DNA from: Phenylobacterium sp. Root1290
Lineage (GTDB): Bacteria > Pseudomonadota > Alphaproteobacteria > Caulobacterales > Caulobacteraceae
DNA length: 64,000 nucleotides
Assembly (NCBI RefSeq): GCF_001425305.1
Contig: NZ_LMEE01000003.1
Span: 1-64,000, forward strand
Reading direction: 5' to 3'
The stretch's first letter is position 1. The number at the start of each line of letters is the position of its first letter. Below the pieces are notes generated by a model, which made no database searches, was not told where the DNA came from, and worked only from the letters and a program-made list of their open reading frames with translations. A program made the translations under genes and the position numbers. Positions 45,932 to 56,737 of the stretch are shown one piece after another.

Positions 45932-46681
45932 TTGAATTCGATGAGCTTGGCCGCGCACAGCGGCATGCGGCATATTTGGGTCGAGGGCCTGTTGGCGGTC
46001 GCGCTGACGCTCAGCGTCGTGACCGCCGCCTATGCCACCACGCAGTTCTCGCCGCCCGCCGTCGAGCAGAAGCCAGCCTACGCCAAGGTGGTCGCCGAGG
46101 TTCCGCCTCCGCCGCCCCCGCCGCCCGCCTTCGAGTTCGGGGAGCCGGCGCCCGGCCACAAGATCAATTCGCCGTTCGGCCTGCGCAAGATGCCCTGGGA
46201 AAGCCGCGGCCGCCTGCACCAGGGCGTCGACATCGCCGCGCCGTCGGGGACCAAGGTGGTCGCCGTCGAGGACGGGGTCATCGTCGGGGCCGGGAGCAGC
46301 CCGTCCTATGGCCGCTATGTCGAGGTCAAGCACGAGAACGGGCTCAGCAGCTTCTATGCGCATCTGGGGCGCATCGATCCGGGCGCGAAGCCCGGCGTCG
46401 CCGTGACCGGCGGCGCGGTCATCGGGCGGATCGGATCGAGCGGGGTCTCCACTGGCCCGCACCTGCATTTCGAAATGCGCCGGGGCGACACGCCGCTGAA
46501 CCCGACCGCCTTCATCGGGCGGCAGTTCGCGACCGCCGAGGACCTGCCGCTGAAGACGGCGGCCTATTATTCCAAGAAGGTCCGCGTCGCGCAGGTTGCG
46601 AACGTCCCCGCCTCCAAGCGCCAGAAGGGCGTGCGGACCGAGGGCGGCCGGGTGATGGCCAGCCTGGAAGTCGGCGGCTAG
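45932..46681 (+). CDS. M23 family (LytM-type) metallopeptidase, membrane-anchored
   Basis: A 249-residue protein with an N-terminal membrane anchor (about 14-36), a Pro-rich linker (VPPPPPPPPA) and an M23 domain (about 70-195). The zinc ligands and catalytic His are intact: LHQGVDIA (His and Asp) and GPHLHFEM. It should cut peptide bonds in peptidoglycan cross-links. A basic C-terminal tail follows. The start is TTG at 45932, 7 nt after GGAAGAGG; the ATG at 45941 is an alternative three codons in. Its end interlocks with the reverse-strand membrane gene. Confidence 0.88.
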   Translation: MNSMSLAAHSGMRHIWVEGLLAVALTLSVVTAAYATTQFSPPAVEQKPAYAKVVAEVPPPPPPPPAFEFGEPAPGHKINSPFGLRKMPWESRGRLHQGVDIAAPSGTKVVAVEDGVIVGAGSSPSYGRYVEVKHENGLSSFYAHLGRIDPGAKPGVAVTGGAVIGRIGSSGVSTGPHLHFEMRRGDTPLNPTAFIGRQFATAEDLPLKTAAYYSKKVRVAQVANVPASKRQKGVRTEGGRVMASLEVGG

Positions 46682-47094
46682 AGCGTCCGGCGCAGGCCGA
46701 AGGCGCGATCGGCGACGAAACCGGCGAACAGGATCGCAACGACCGCGCCGGCCGCCATCCATGCCGGGTGCGAGATCGTGGTCATGTTGAACACCGACAG
46801 CGCCAGGACGACGAGGGTGACGATGCGCCCGGCCCAGGCGCGGCGGCCGGCGATCAGGTTGCCGGCCGAGGCCCCGCCCAGGGTTCCCAGGAACCAGGCC
46901 AGCAGCACGGCGATCTTGGCCGCCAGCGGGATCTTGCCCATGGCGGCGGCGAGCTGAGCCGGGTCGGTGAGGTTCACGCCCGGCGGCGGGGGGAAGATGG
47001 TGTGCCCGACGCCCTCGACCGCCAGAATGATGAGCATGCCGACGATCACGCCGAGCACCGCGCCCAGGGCAACCCGCAAGATCGTCCGCAACAT
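46678..47094 (-). CDS. Small four-helix membrane protein of unknown function
   Basis: A 138-residue protein with four predicted membrane helices (about residues 4-34, 57-82, 88-108 and 112-130), short loops and an Arg-rich C-terminus (ADRAFGLRRTL). No family is recognised with certainty. It is divergent from the alpha/beta hydrolase across 58 bp and converges on the M23 gene with a 4-nt stop overlap. Confidence 0.75.
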   Translation of the reverse strand: MLRTILRVALGAVLGVIVGMLIILAVEGVGHTIFPPPPGVNLTDPAQLAAAMGKIPLAAKIAVLLAWFLGTLGGASAGNLIAGRRAWAGRIVTLVVLALSVFNMTTISHPAWMAAGAVVAILFAGFVADRAFGLRRTL

Positions 47095-47152
47095 TCCAAG
47101 CCACTCCTAGTTTGAGCGGCAACCTCGACTAGATTGGAGCGATGCTCAAGGT

Positions 47153-48034
47153 ATGCAGATGACGGCCCAGCGTTTTCACCCGTCCAGGGGCCAATTGGTG
47201 GACATCGGCGGCCGCCGGATGCGGGCGGCCCTGGCCGGGCCTGACACCGACCGGCCCCTGATCGTCCTGGAGTGCGGGGCGTTCGGCTGCGCCGCCGACT
47301 GGGCGGTGGTTCAGGAGCGACTGGCGGCCCGGGGCCTGCGCAGCCTGGCCTATGACCGGGCGGGCCTGGGATACTCGGACCCGAGCCCCGAGCCGCGGGA
47401 CGGCCGCGCGATCGCCGCCGACCTGGAGGCGCTGCTCGCGCGGCTCGGGGAGACCGGGCCGATCGTCTATACCGGCCATTCGATGGCCGGGCTGATGGCG
47501 CGGGTTTTCGTGCCGCGCAATCGCGAGCGGGTGCTGGGCGTGGTGCTGGTCGACGCGGTGACGCCGGAGATGCTGGACGTGCGCCGCACGGCGGCGGGGA
47601 TCCATGCCTATCGCGGGGCGATGAAGCTGGTCGGGGCGTGGTCCTCGGCAGGCTTCATGCGGCCGGTCTCGCTGGTGATCGGCGACCTGATCGGCCTGGA
47701 GGGCGAGGCGCGCAAGGAGAAGCGCCGCATCTACGGCTCGGCCAGCCACACGCGATGGGCGGCCGAGGAGGTGGTGAACTGGCCGCGCACCTCGGCGCTG
47801 GGCTGCGAGGCCGGCGGCTTCGAGCCCGAGCTGCCGGTGGCCGTGGTCACGGCGGGCGGCGCGGAGGTGCAGGCGCGGCTGAAGGCCCTGCAGGTCGTGC
47901 CGGCGCAGCGCTCGCAGCGGGGCTATGTCGAGCACGTGAGGGGCGCCAACCACGCCAATCTGCTGGGCAAGGCCTTCGCCGATCCGATCGTCACCGGGGT
48001 CGAGCACGTGCTGCGCGCGGCGGAACGGGCCTAG
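47153..48034 (+). CDS. Alpha/beta hydrolase
   Basis: A 293-residue hydrolase. The oxyanion region is IVLECGAFGCAADW (Glu-Cys-Gly in place of the usual His-Gly), the nucleophile elbow GHSMAG (Ser about 109) and the His in RGANHANLLG. A Gly/Ala-rich cap (GAMKLVGAWSSAGFMRP) follows the nucleophile strand. The substrate is unknown. The start may be ATG 47153 or, judging by AAGG spacing, ATG 47159. It ends in a CTAG overlap with tilS. Confidence 0.87.
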   Translation: MQMTAQRFHPSRGQLVDIGGRRMRAALAGPDTDRPLIVLECGAFGCAADWAVVQERLAARGLRSLAYDRAGLGYSDPSPEPRDGRAIAADLEALLARLGETGPIVYTGHSMAGLMARVFVPRNRERVLGVVLVDAVTPEMLDVRRTAAGIHAYRGAMKLVGAWSSAGFMRPVSLVIGDLIGLEGEARKEKRRIYGSASHTRWAAEEVVNWPRTSALGCEAGGFEPELPVAVVTAGGAEVQARLKALQVVPAQRSQRGYVEHVRGANHANLLGKAFADPIVTGVEHVLRAAERA

Positions 48035-49257
48035 ACTTCGCGGTCGATCACGCCGCCGGCGGCCAGCAGCCGCTCGCGCACCAGGCTGGCGGCTTCGACG
48101 CCGGGCGTCGGGGCGAGCACCGGGCAATAGGCGTGGCGGCCTTCCAGCATGACCGGCAGGGCGGCGCGGGCGCGGGCCGGGATGGCGCGCAGGGCCTCGC
48201 GCTCGGCCGGCGGGAGCTGGGCGGCGTGGCCAGCCAGCGGCGCGATGACCGCGACCCGCTCGGCGGCGATCTCGAAGCGGCCGTCCCAGACGGCGCGCTC
48301 GCCGGGCGCGAGCATCAGGTCGGCCAGGCCGGTGCGGATCAGCTCGCCCGGCTCACGCATGAAGAGGACCTGATCGTCGCGCGCCTGGATGCGGGCGCCG
48401 GCCAGGGTGGTGGTGAACGGCTCGGGCCGGGCCAGGTGGTCCATGACCCGCGCCAGCCGGTCGGCGCGCGGCGGACGGGCGGTCCCGGCCGCGCAGAGGG
48501 CGGCGGCGGCGGCGAGGCGCGCGGGCAGCCCGCTCCGCGGCAGCATGACGACGCCGGCGGCGTCGACCTGGGCGCGAGCGGTCAGCTCGGCGAATTCGGG
48601 CGGCGGCGGCTCGGGGGCGGCGGCGTCGCCGGGGGCGGCCGCACGGGCCCTGGCGCGGGCGAAGCGTAGATCGTCATTGGACGGATCATCGATCCAGGTC
48701 TCGCCCTCGGCGGCGAGCCAGTGGCGGATCTGCGCGCGGCTGCAGCCCAGCATCGGCCGCAGCAGGAAGACGCCGCGGCCCTCCGGCCAGACCGGCGAGG
48801 GCGCCCACTCGCGCGGCGAGGGCGTGGTCGAGCCCTCGGCCCGCATGGCGGCGGCCTCGGCCAGGTCGCTGGCGGTGTGGCCCAGCAGCACGACCCGCGC
48901 GCCCAGGCGGCGCGCGGCGTCGGCCAGCAGCCGGTGGCGCGCGAGGCGGGCGGCGGCGGGCACGCCGCTGGCCGGCTTGTCTCCGGTCCAGGCCAGGGCG
49001 TGGAACGGCGCCCCGAGCCGCGCGGCCAGTGCGGCGCACTGGGCGGTCCAGGCGGGGCTGTCGGGGTTGAGCCCGTGGTCGACGGTGAGGATCAGCAGCC
49101 GCCGGCCGTGGGTCTTGGCCCAGGTGTCGGCGATCAGCGCCAGGGCCCGGGAATCGCCGCCGCCCGAAAGCGCGACGGCGACAGGGGCGGGCGATCGCGC
49201 GGCGAGCCTGCGGTCGAGGACGGCGTGGACGCCGGCGACGAGACTCAGGCCGAGCAC
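48031..49257 (-). CDS. tilS: tRNA(Ile)-lysidine synthase TilS
   Basis: A 408-residue PP-loop ATPase that converts C34 of the CAU anticodon of tRNA-Ile to lysidine. The PP-loop SGGGDS is at 31-36, followed by LTVDHGL and the RHRLLADAARRLGA and LGHTASDLAE segments of the N-type ATP pyrophosphatase domain. The C-terminal part is Ala/Arg-rich and shorter than in E. coli. The start is GTG at 49257, inside the end of cpoB (13-nt overlap), so it is translationally coupled to the tol-pal operon. Confidence 0.93.
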   Translation of the reverse strand: MLGLSLVAGVHAVLDRRLAARSPAPVAVALSGGGDSRALALIADTWAKTHGRRLLILTVDHGLNPDSPAWTAQCAALAARLGAPFHALAWTGDKPASGVPAAARLARHRLLADAARRLGARVVLLGHTASDLAEAAAMRAEGSTTPSPREWAPSPVWPEGRGVFLLRPMLGCSRAQIRHWLAAEGETWIDDPSNDDLRFARARARAAAPGDAAAPEPPPPEFAELTARAQVDAAGVVMLPRSGLPARLAAAAALCAAGTARPPRADRLARVMDHLARPEPFTTTLAGARIQARDDQVLFMREPGELIRTGLADLMLAPGERAVWDGRFEIAAERVAVIAPLAGHAAQLPPAEREALRAIPARARAALPVMLEGRHAYCPVLAPTPGVEAASLVRERLLAAGGVIDREV

Positions 49258-50087
49258 TTGGCCTGGGTGCGGGCCTGGGCCGCGCGGGTCTGCACGGTGG
49301 TCGAGGCCTTCGGGTAGCGGCGGGCGAGCTCGGCCAGGGTCTGGCAGGCGTCGGCGGGCTTGTTCAGGGCGATCAGCGAGCGCGACAGCTCGAGCACGGC
49401 GTCGGGCGCCCAGGTGGTGGCGGGCCAGCCGCGGATCGCGGCGATGTACGATCCGGCCGCATCGGCATGGGCGCCGCGCGCGGTCAGGGTCTTGCCCAGC
49501 CAGTAGCGGGCCTCGGGCGCCTTGGCGTTGTCGCCATAGGCCGAGACATAGTCGCGGAAGCCGGCTTCGGCGCCGGCATAGTCGCCGGCCAGCATCGCCT
49601 GACGCGACTGGCTGAAGGCGTCGTTGGCCGAGAGGCCGGCGGTGGGCGCGGTCGGGGCGGGCCCGCCCGCCAGGCCGCCGGCGGGAGCCGAGCCGGTCGA
49701 GGCCAGAGCCCCGCTCTCAAGGTTGGCGATGCGGTCGGACAGCGACCGGTTCTCGCCGCGCAGGGCGTCGGCCTCGCGCTTGGCGAGCTCGGCCTGGCGG
49801 TTGGCGTTCTCCAGCTCGCCGGTCATCCGGGTCATGGACTGCTCCATGTCGGCGAGGCGGCGGGTGACCTCCTGGAGCTGGTAGTCGGTCTCGGCCGGCT
49901 GCACGACGACGGGCTTTCCGGAGTCACGGCCCTGGAACACGATCGAGCGCAGTTCGCGCATCACCTGCTCCATGCGGTCCAGGCGGCGTGCGTCGCGGGC
50001 GTCCAGCGGGTCCATCGGGACCTGGGCGACGGCGGTCGAGGCGATCAGGGCGAGGGCCAGCGGCAGGGCGAGACGGGTAAGCTTCAT
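49245..50087 (-). CDS. cpoB: Cell division coordinator CpoB (YbgF)
   Basis: A 280-residue periplasmic protein with a Sec signal (1-20, STAVAQ). A coiled-coil trimerisation region (about 30-115, MEQVMRELRSI and ADMEQSMTRMTGELE) is followed by a Gly/Pro linker. Three TPR units (about 150-270) include DAFSQSRQAMLAGDYAGAEA and AYGDNAKAPEARYWLGKT. It links Tol to peptidoglycan synthesis during constriction. It lies 122 nt after pal. Confidence 0.94.
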   Translation of the reverse strand: MKLTRLALPLALALIASTAVAQVPMDPLDARDARRLDRMEQVMRELRSIVFQGRDSGKPVVVQPAETDYQLQEVTRRLADMEQSMTRMTGELENANRQAELAKREADALRGENRSLSDRIANLESGALASTGSAPAGGLAGGPAPTAPTAGLSANDAFSQSRQAMLAGDYAGAEAGFRDYVSAYGDNAKAPEARYWLGKTLTARGAHADAAGSYIAAIRGWPATTWAPDAVLELSRSLIALNKPADACQTLAELARRYPKASTTVQTRAAQARTQAKCSA

Positions 50088-50209
50088 GGTCGGCATCATC
50101 TGCAAAATCGGACGGCCAAATTGGGGCGCTTGGTGGGACATGCAAAGTAGAGCGCAAATGCAAAGAGGGGACCCGAAGGCCCCCTCCCGCAATTCACAAA
50201 CAACGCGGC

Positions 50210-50761
50210 TTACTGAGCGCCCGAGGTGATCGCCGTGTGGGCGTTCCGGTTACGCTGGTAGGCCTCGTCATTGGCGCCCGCATCGATCGGACGCTCCTTG
50301 CCGTAGGACACGGTCGAGATCCGTGACGGCTGGACGCCGCGCTGGACCAGGTACTCGCGCACCGAGTTGGCGCGGCGCGAACCGAGGGCGAGGTTGTACT
50401 CACGGGTGCCGCGTTCGTCGGCGTTGCCTTCGATGCGGACCTGGACGTTCGGATAGCGCACCAGCCAGGCGGCTTGCGCGTCCAGCAGCGGGCCGGCGTC
50501 GGCGCGCACGCTGTAGCTGTCGAGGTCGAAATAGACGCGGTCACCGACGTTGACGGCGAAGTCCTGCATCGAGCCCGGGATCACCGACGAGGTCGGCGGC
50601 GGCGGGGCGGGCGCGGGCTCCGGAGCAGGCGCGGGGGCCGGCGCGGGCGTCGGTTCCGGCGCGGGGGCCGGCTTCGGGCGCGAGGCGCAGGCGGTGACCG
50701 AAATGGCGGCGGCTGCGACCAAGCTCAGTCGAAGGGCGTGCTTGATACTGAAGCTCTGCAC
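50210..50761 (-). CDS. pal: Peptidoglycan-associated lipoprotein Pal
   Basis: A 183-residue outer-membrane lipoprotein with signal lipobox VTAC (Cys25) and a Pro/Ala linker of about 30 residues. The OmpA-like domain (about 65-180) has the peptidoglycan-binding pattern FDLDSYSVRADAG, GNADERGTREYNLALGSRRA and YGKERP. It anchors the outer membrane to peptidoglycan and binds TolB. The start is GTG at 50761 because GGAG lies 8 nt upstream and the signal sequence begins there. Confidence 0.96.
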   Translation of the reverse strand: MQSFSIKHALRLSLVAAAAISVTACASRPKPAPAPEPTPAPAPAPAPEPAPAPPPPTSSVIPGSMQDFAVNVGDRVYFDLDSYSVRADAGPLLDAQAAWLVRYPNVQVRIEGNADERGTREYNLALGSRRANSVREYLVQRGVQPSRISTVSYGKERPIDAGANDEAYQRNRNAHTAITSGAQ

Positions 50762-50892
50762 GTTGGCTTCTCCTTTTAATAAGTTACGACGACGGCGGGT
50801 CCCCACAGCCAGTTCTTTGTTCTACCCGGCTTTGCCGTAGCCGGACATTTCAAAAGACCGTCCGAGGGGAAAATTGCACCTGATAACACTGG

Positions 50893-52188
50893 TTAATTGA
50901 GCAGCGGCGACCAGGCAGGGTCAGATCCGGAGCCTGGATAGGGCGCTGCGCGCTCGATCCGGCCGGTGACGTCCACGGTCCACAAACGCGGAGCTCCACC
51001 AGGCGTTTCGCGGCTGAACATCAGCACGCGGCCATTGGGCGCCCAGGTGGGGCCTTCATCGAGGTAGCTGCTGGTCAGGATCCGCTCTTCCGAACCGTCC
51101 GGCTTCATGACCCCGATGTGGAACTGGCCGCCGTCCTGCTTGGTGAAGGCGATGTAGTCGCCGGTCGGACTCCAGACCGGCGTGGTGTAGCGGCCGGACC
51201 CGAAGGAGATGCGCCGCCCGCCGCCGCCGCTGGCGTCCATGACGTAGAGCTGGGCGCTGCCGCCGCGGTCGGAGTTGTAGACGATGCGCGCGCCGTCCGG
51301 CGAGAACGAGGGCGAGGTTTCGATCGACGGGTCGGAGGTCAGGCGTGAGGTCGTGCGGCTGCGCAGGTTCATCACATAGACATCGGTGTTGCCGGCCCGC
51401 TCGACCGAGAAGGCCACGCGGCCGCCGTCGGGCGAGAAGCGCGGGGCGAACACCATGCCCGGGAAGTTGCCGAGGGTCTCGCGGCGGCCGCTTTCCAGGT
51501 TGAACAGGTAGATCGAGGACCCTTCCGGCCGCAGGGCCATGTAGGTGATCTCCTGGCTGGTCGAGGAGAACCGCGGGGTCATGACGATGTAGGAGCCGTC
51601 GGTCAGGTAGGACGGGTTGGCGCCGTCCTGGTCCATGATCGCCAGCTGCTTGCGACGGTTCAGGCGATCGCCGCTCTCGGACACGAAGACCACGCGGGTG
51701 TCGAAGTAGCCCTTCTCGCCGGTCAGGCGCTCATAGACGGCGTCGGAGATCTTGTGCGCCACGCGCCGCCAGTTGTCGGGCGTCGAGGTGAACTGAAGGC
51801 CCAGCAGCTGCTGCTCGGAATAGATGTCCCACAGGCGGAAGTTCACCGTCAGGCGTCCGCCCTCGACCGTGACCTGGCCGTTCACCAGCGCCTGGGCGTT
51901 CAGGGTCTTCCAGTCGGGGAAGCGCGGCTGGACGTTGACGTCCATGGCCGTCTCGATGTGCGCGGCCGGCGGGATCGGCGCGAAAAGGCCCGAGCGTTCC
52001 AGGTTGCCGGTGATGACCTGGGCGATCTCGGCGCCTTGGGGGCCGTTGAAGGTCGGGATGGCGATCGGCAGAGGCTTTACGTCGCCGCGATTGATGTCGA
52101 CTTCGATCTGCGCGTGGGCCGGCGCGGTGATCGCCGCCGATGACAGCAGCGCGGCGACGAGCGCCATGGCCATGGTCCTCAGGCGCAT
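50893..52188 (-). CDS. tolB: Tol-Pal system protein TolB
   Basis: A 431-residue periplasmic protein with a signal peptide ending APAHA. The N-terminal TolB domain ([18 protein letters not shown]) is followed by a six-bladed WD40/PD40-like propeller whose blades show repeated FSPDG and SPTGDYIAF motifs. It binds Pal and TolA in cell-envelope constriction. The ATG at 52188 has AAGGAG about 10 nt upstream; a GTG at 52209 is less likely. Confidence 0.96.
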   Translation of the reverse strand: MRLRTMAMALVAALLSSAAITAPAHAQIEVDINRGDVKPLPIAIPTFNGPQGAEIAQVITGNLERSGLFAPIPPAAHIETAMDVNVQPRFPDWKTLNAQALVNGQVTVEGGRLTVNFRLWDIYSEQQLLGLQFTSTPDNWRRVAHKISDAVYERLTGEKGYFDTRVVFVSESGDRLNRRKQLAIMDQDGANPSYLTDGSYIVMTPRFSSTSQEITYMALRPEGSSIYLFNLESGRRETLGNFPGMVFAPRFSPDGGRVAFSVERAGNTDVYVMNLRSRTTSRLTSDPSIETSPSFSPDGARIVYNSDRGGSAQLYVMDASGGGGRRISFGSGRYTTPVWSPTGDYIAFTKQDGGQFHIGVMKPDGSEERILTSSYLDEGPTWAPNGRVLMFSRETPGGAPRLWTVDVTGRIERAAPYPGSGSDPAWSPLLN

Positions 52189-52205
52189 AGGGCGGTTCTC
52201 CTTGT

Positions 52206-53012
52206 TCACGAACAGGCCTCACTGGTCTTGAAGTTCAGGTCGAAGCGCTGGCCGTAGAGCGAGCGGGGCAGCCGGGTGAACGGGGCCGCCGCATAGACCG
52301 CCCGGATCGCGCGTTCGGCCGCGGCCCTGACCACCGGATCGGCGGAATTCTCGGCGCCGTGGGCGCCGACCTGGCCGACGACCTGGCCGCCGCCGCCGAG
52401 GGTGAACGACACCTTCAGCCGCACGTCGCGTCCGCCCTCGACGTTGCAATTGGGGTTCCAGCGCTTCTGGATCTCATCGCTCATGCCGGCGATCGCGGAG
52501 GCGGCCTGGCCCGAGCCGAGGTCGGGCCGCGCCTCGGGCGCGGTCGCCTGGCGCGCCGGACCCTTGGCGGCCGACGAGCGCTGGGCGCCCGGGAGGCTGG
52601 CGGCCAGGGCGTCTAGGTCGAGGCCCTTTTCGGCCTTGGGCGCGGGCTTGGCGGGCGCCTTCTGGGCGGGTTTGGCCGGAGCAGGTTTGGGGGTCGGAAC
52701 CGGTTTAGGCGCGGGCGCCGGCGCGGGCTTGGGCGGGGTTGGGACCGGCTGCGGAGTCGGCGCGGGTGCGGCCGGCGGGGCGGGCGCCTCGGGGACCGGC
52801 TCCTCGGTCTGGGCCGGGGCGTCTTCCGGCCCTTGTTCAGCCGGCGCCAGGTCGGTCACCGGCGCATTGGCGACGATGTTGATCGGCACGGCCGAGCCGA
52901 GCGGCAGCTGTTTGGCCCACGGCCACGAGATCAGGGCAGCCCCGATCACCCCTGCATGGAGCAGGGCGGAGGCGAGCATCGCGCCGGAGAATTCAGACCT
53001 TTCCCGAGCCAT
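52206..53012 (-). CDS. tolA: TolA-like protein with Pro/Ala-rich linker
   Basis: A 268-residue inner-membrane protein. One membrane helix (about 10-30) carries the SxxxH-like start that contacts TolQ-TolR. The middle (about 55-135) is a Pro/Ala/Lys linker, much shorter than the helical domain II of E. coli TolA. The C-terminal domain (about 165-268) resembles TolA/TonB C-domains, with [17 protein letters not shown] and [16 protein letters not shown]. It transmits proton-motive energy to Pal and TolB. The gap to tolR is 7 nt. Confidence 0.9.
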   Translation of the reverse strand: MARERSEFSGAMLASALLHAGVIGAALISWPWAKQLPLGSAVPINIVANAPVTDLAPAEQGPEDAPAQTEEPVPEAPAPPAAPAPTPQPVPTPPKPAPAPAPKPVPTPKPAPAKPAQKAPAKPAPKAEKGLDLDALAASLPGAQRSSAAKGPARQATAPEARPDLGSGQAASAIAGMSDEIQKRWNPNCNVEGGRDVRLKVSFTLGGGGQVVGQVGAHGAENSADPVVRAAAERAIRAVYAAAPFTRLPRSLYGQRFDLNFKTSEACS

Positions 53013-53019
53013 CAGCGCC

Positions 53020-53496
<477 letters not shown>

Positions 53497-53501
53497 GACC
53501 C

Positions 53502-54203
53502 TTAGCCCCGCTCGGCCAGGCGGCGCTGGATGGCGGTGGACAGGTCGTCGGCGAAGCCCTCAAGCCGGCCGGCGTACTTGCCGGCGTCGGTCGAGAACTT
53601 GTTGTAGGCGATGTAGGCGGGGATCGCGGCGATCAGGCCGATGGCGGTGGCGAACAGCGCCTCGGCGATCGACGGAGCAACGACCGCCAGGTTGGTCGAC
53701 TTTTCCACGGCGATGGCCTGGAAGGCCTTCATGATCCCCCAGACGGTGCCGAACAGGCCGACGAACGGCGAGGCGGTGGCGACGATGGCCAGCGAGCCCA
53801 GGCCGTTCTCCACGCGGGCGCTTTCGCGGGCGATGGTGGTGTCGAGGGCGCGGTCGATGCGCTGGATCAGGAAGGCGGTCTGGCTCTCGGAGACCAGGCC
53901 GCGGGCGCGGGCGTCGCGCCATTCCTTGAGCGCGCCCTGCAGCATGCGGGGCAGGGCCTGGGTCGGACGCTCGCCGGCCTCGGCGGCGATGTCCTCCAGC
54001 GAGCGGCCCGAGGAGACCTGGTCCTCGAAATCGCTGGCCTGCTTGTTGAGCTTGGTGAGGCGGAAGGCCTTGTCGAGGATCACCGTCCAGGACCAGAGCG
54101 AGGCCAGGATCAGGCCGATCATCACGGCCTTTACGACCCAGTCGGCGCGGATGAACAGATTGATGAAGCTAAAGCTGTCGGCGGTGATCGCAGCGGGGTC
54201 CAT
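53502..54203 (-). CDS. tolQ: Tol-Pal system protein TolQ
   Basis: A 233-residue inner-membrane protein of the MotA/TolQ/ExbB family with three membrane helices (about 22-43, 133-155 and 175-195). Family blocks are GLGSLAIVATASPFVGLFGTVWG, with the functional Thr residues, and EALFATAIGLIAAIPAYIAYN. It is the stator that powers TolA. It is the first gene of the tolQRAB-pal run; 129 nt separate it from ybgC upstream. Confidence 0.96.
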   Translation of the reverse strand: MDPAAITADSFSFINLFIRADWVVKAVMIGLILASLWSWTVILDKAFRLTKLNKQASDFEDQVSSGRSLEDIAAEAGERPTQALPRMLQGALKEWRDARARGLVSESQTAFLIQRIDRALDTTIARESARVENGLGSLAIVATASPFVGLFGTVWGIMKAFQAIAVEKSTNLAVVAPSIAEALFATAIGLIAAIPAYIAYNKFSTDAGKYAGRLEGFADDLSTAIQRRLAERG

Positions 54204-54332
54204 GCGCTCGTAGGGCTCCGTAGAAATGTCAGGCGCACGACTTCAAGCCGCCCGCGGTGGCGAACTTAAGGCCATGCCTTCTGGTTAACCGACCTCTAAC
54301 GCCGAAATGGTGAAGGCGGTTTTACGAATTCC

Positions 54333-54791
54333 TTACGCGAAGAACGGGCGCAGGGTTTCCAGCATGCCGGCGGGCGGCTTGCGCGGGCGGCCGGCCAGAT
54401 CGATGCAGGCGGCCTCGACCTTGGCGGCGCAGATCAGCTCCTCGCCGCGCGTAATCCTCTGGCTGATAAAGAGCCGCGGGCCCCTGGCGGAGTCGTAGGT
54501 GGTGCGCACGGCCAGGGCGTCGTCGATGCGGGCGGCGCGCTTGAAGTCCAGTTCCATGCGCACGATGGCGAAGGCGGCCGGATCGTCCCGGTCGAGCAAT
54601 TCGGCGTGATGAACGCCGGCGACCCGGAGGAAGTCGGACCGGCCGCGCTCGAAATAGCGGACGTAGTTGGCGTGATAGACCACCCCGGTGAAGTCGGTGT
54701 CCTCGTAGTAGACGCGGACCGGCAGGACATGCTCGCGGCCGTCGATGACGCCTGCAGTCGGGATCGGGGCTGTGGGGATCGGGGTCTGCAT
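54333..54791 (-). CDS. ybgC: Tol-Pal-associated acyl-CoA thioesterase YbgC
   Basis: A 152-residue hotdog thioesterase. The catalytic motif VYYEDTDFTGVVYHANYVRYFER (Asp in EDTDFTG) is complete. Its position just upstream of tolQ is typical. It hydrolyses short- or medium-chain acyl-CoA or acyl-ACP and is thought to act in phospholipid metabolism. The N-terminal 15 residues are Pro/Thr-rich and unusual. Confidence 0.95.
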   Translation of the reverse strand: MQTPIPTAPIPTAGVIDGREHVLPVRVYYEDTDFTGVVYHANYVRYFERGRSDFLRVAGVHHAELLDRDDPAAFAIVRMELDFKRAARIDDALAVRTTYDSARGPRLFISQRITRGEELICAAKVEAACIDLAGRPRKPPAGMLETLRPFFA

Positions 54792-54846
54792 GGGCCCTAG
54801 GTTTAGGGACGCGGCGCCGTCTTGAACAGCGCCGCGCCGGGATAGG

Positions 54847-56694
54847 CTACTCGACCTGGCTGACGTCGCGGACCGCGCCGCGGGCGGCGTTGGTGGTCAT
54901 GGCCGCGTAGGCGCGCAGGGCCGGGGAGACGACGCGCTTGCGCTCGGCGGGCTTCCAGGCGGCGGCGCCCTTGGCCTGCATCGCCGCGCGGCGCTCGGCC
55001 AGAACGGCGTCGGAGACGTCGAGCTGGATGGTCCGGCCCGGAATGTCGATGACGATGCGGTCGCCGTCCTCGACCAGGCCGATGAGCCCGCCCTCGGCGG
55101 CCTCGGGCGAGACGTGGCCGATCGACAGACCCGAGGTGCCGCCGGAGAAGCGGCCGTCGGTGATCAGGGCGCAGGCTTTGCCCAGGCCCTTCGATTTCAG
55201 GTAGCTGGTCGGGTAGAGCATCTCCTGCATGCCCGGGCCGCCCTTGGGGCCTTCGTAGCGGATGACGACCACGTCGCCGGCGACGATCTTGCCGGTCAGG
55301 ATGGCGCTGACCGACTCGTCCTGGCTTTCGAAGACGCGGGCCGTGCCGGTGAACTTCAGGATCCCCTCGTCGACCCCGGCGGTCTTCACGATGCAGCCGT
55401 CCTCGGCGAGGTTGCCGGACAGAACGGCCAGGCCGCCGTCCTGGGAGAAGGCGTGCTTGGCTTCGCGGATGACGCCGCCCTGGCGGTCGAGGTCGAGTTC
55501 CTTCCAGCGGCGGTCCTGGCTGAACGCGGTCTGGGTGGGAACACCGCCGGGGGCGGCGCGGAAGAAGGTCTGCACGGCCTCGCTGTTGGTGCGGCTGATG
55601 TCCCAATGGTCCAGCGCCTCGGCCATGGACTTGGAATGGACCGTGGGCAGGTCGGTGTGCAGCAGGCCGGCGCGGTCGAGCTGGCCCAGGATGGCCATGA
55701 TGCCGCCGGCGCGGTGGACGTCCTCCATGTGCACGTCGGCCTTGGCCGGCGCGACCTTGGAGAGGCAAGGCACCTTGCGCGACAGGCGGTCGATGTCGGA
55801 CATGGTGAAATCGACCTGCGCCTCGTGGGCGGCGGCCAGCAGGTGGAGCACGGTGTTGGTCGAACCGCCCATGGCGATGTCGAGGCTCATGGCGTTTTCG
55901 AACGCCTTGAACGAGGCGACCGAGCGCGGCAGCACCGAGGCGTCGTCCTGCTCGTAGTAGCGGCGGGTGATGTCGACGATCAGGTGGCCCGCTTCCAGGA
56001 ACAGGCGCTCGCGGTCGGCGTGGGTGGCCAGGACCGAGCCGTTGCCGGGCAGCGACAGGCCCAGCGCCTCGGTCAGGCAGTTCATGGAGTTGGCGGTGAA
56101 CATCCCCGAACAGGAGCCGCAGGTCGGGCAGGCCGAGCGCTCGATGGCGGCGACTTCCTCGTCGGAGACATTGTCGTCGGCGGCGGCGACCATGGCGTCG
56201 ACCAGGTCGAGGGCGACTTCCTTGCCCTTGATGATGACCTTGCCGGCTTCCATCGGCCCGCCGGAGACGAACACCGTCGGGATGTTGATGCGCAGCGAGG
56301 CCATCAGCATGCCCGGCGTGATCTTGTCGCAATTGGAGATGCAGACCATGGCGTCGGCGCAGTGGGCGTTGACCATGTATTCGACGCTGTCGGCGATCAG
56401 CTCGCGCGAGGGCAGGCTGTAGAGCATGCCGTCGTGGCCCATGGCGATGCCGTCGTCGACCGCGATGGTGTTGAACTCCTTGGCGACGCCGCCGGCGCGC
56501 TCGATCTCGCGCGCGACCAGCTGGCCGAGGTCCTTCAGGTGCACGTGGCCGGGCACGAACTGGGTGAACGAGTTGACCACGGCGATGATCGGCTTGCCGA
56601 AGTCGGAGTCCTTCATGCCGGTGGCGCGCCAGAGGCCGCGCGCGCCGGCCATGTTGCGGCCGTGGGTGGTGGTGCGTGAGCGATAGGTCGGCAT
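54847..56694 (-). CDS. ilvD: Dihydroxy-acid dehydratase IlvD
   Basis: A 615-residue enzyme that dehydrates 2,3-dihydroxy-isovalerate and its isoleucine counterpart in branched-chain amino-acid synthesis. The Fe-S cluster Cys residues are in [11 protein letters not shown] and in [17 protein letters not shown]. The Mg/substrate residues are in [12 protein letters not shown], and [14 protein letters not shown] lies near the C-terminus. The length equals that of E. coli IlvD. It is divergent from a lysR gene that may regulate it. Its place between ruvB and ybgC is unusual. Confidence 0.97.
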   Translation of the reverse strand: MPTYRSRTTTHGRNMAGARGLWRATGMKDSDFGKPIIAVVNSFTQFVPGHVHLKDLGQLVAREIERAGGVAKEFNTIAVDDGIAMGHDGMLYSLPSRELIADSVEYMVNAHCADAMVCISNCDKITPGMLMASLRINIPTVFVSGGPMEAGKVIIKGKEVALDLVDAMVAAADDNVSDEEVAAIERSACPTCGSCSGMFTANSMNCLTEALGLSLPGNGSVLATHADRERLFLEAGHLIVDITRRYYEQDDASVLPRSVASFKAFENAMSLDIAMGGSTNTVLHLLAAAHEAQVDFTMSDIDRLSRKVPCLSKVAPAKADVHMEDVHRAGGIMAILGQLDRAGLLHTDLPTVHSKSMAEALDHWDISRTNSEAVQTFFRAAPGGVPTQTAFSQDRRWKELDLDRQGGVIREAKHAFSQDGGLAVLSGNLAEDGCIVKTAGVDEGILKFTGTARVFESQDESVSAILTGKIVAGDVVVIRYEGPKGGPGMQEMLYPTSYLKSKGLGKACALITDGRFSGGTSGLSIGHVSPEAAEGGLIGLVEDGDRIVIDIPGRTIQLDVSDAVLAERRAAMQAKGAAAWKPAERKRVVSPALRAYAAMTTNAARGAVRDVSQVE

Positions 56695-56737
56695 CGGGTC
56701 GGTCCTGACGAGTTTGCGCGCCTCACCCGTAGCCAAT

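Noticed and set aside
50826..50844. Hairpin CCGGCT/AGCCGG between tolB and pal
   Set aside because: The stem is only 6 bp with a 7-nt loop and no T tract; too weak to call a terminator or regulator in a high-GC region.
52206..53012. TolA as a truncated gene
   Set aside because: The membrane helix and C-terminal domain are both present; a short Pro-rich linker is usual in this lineage and the gene is in the correct operon place.
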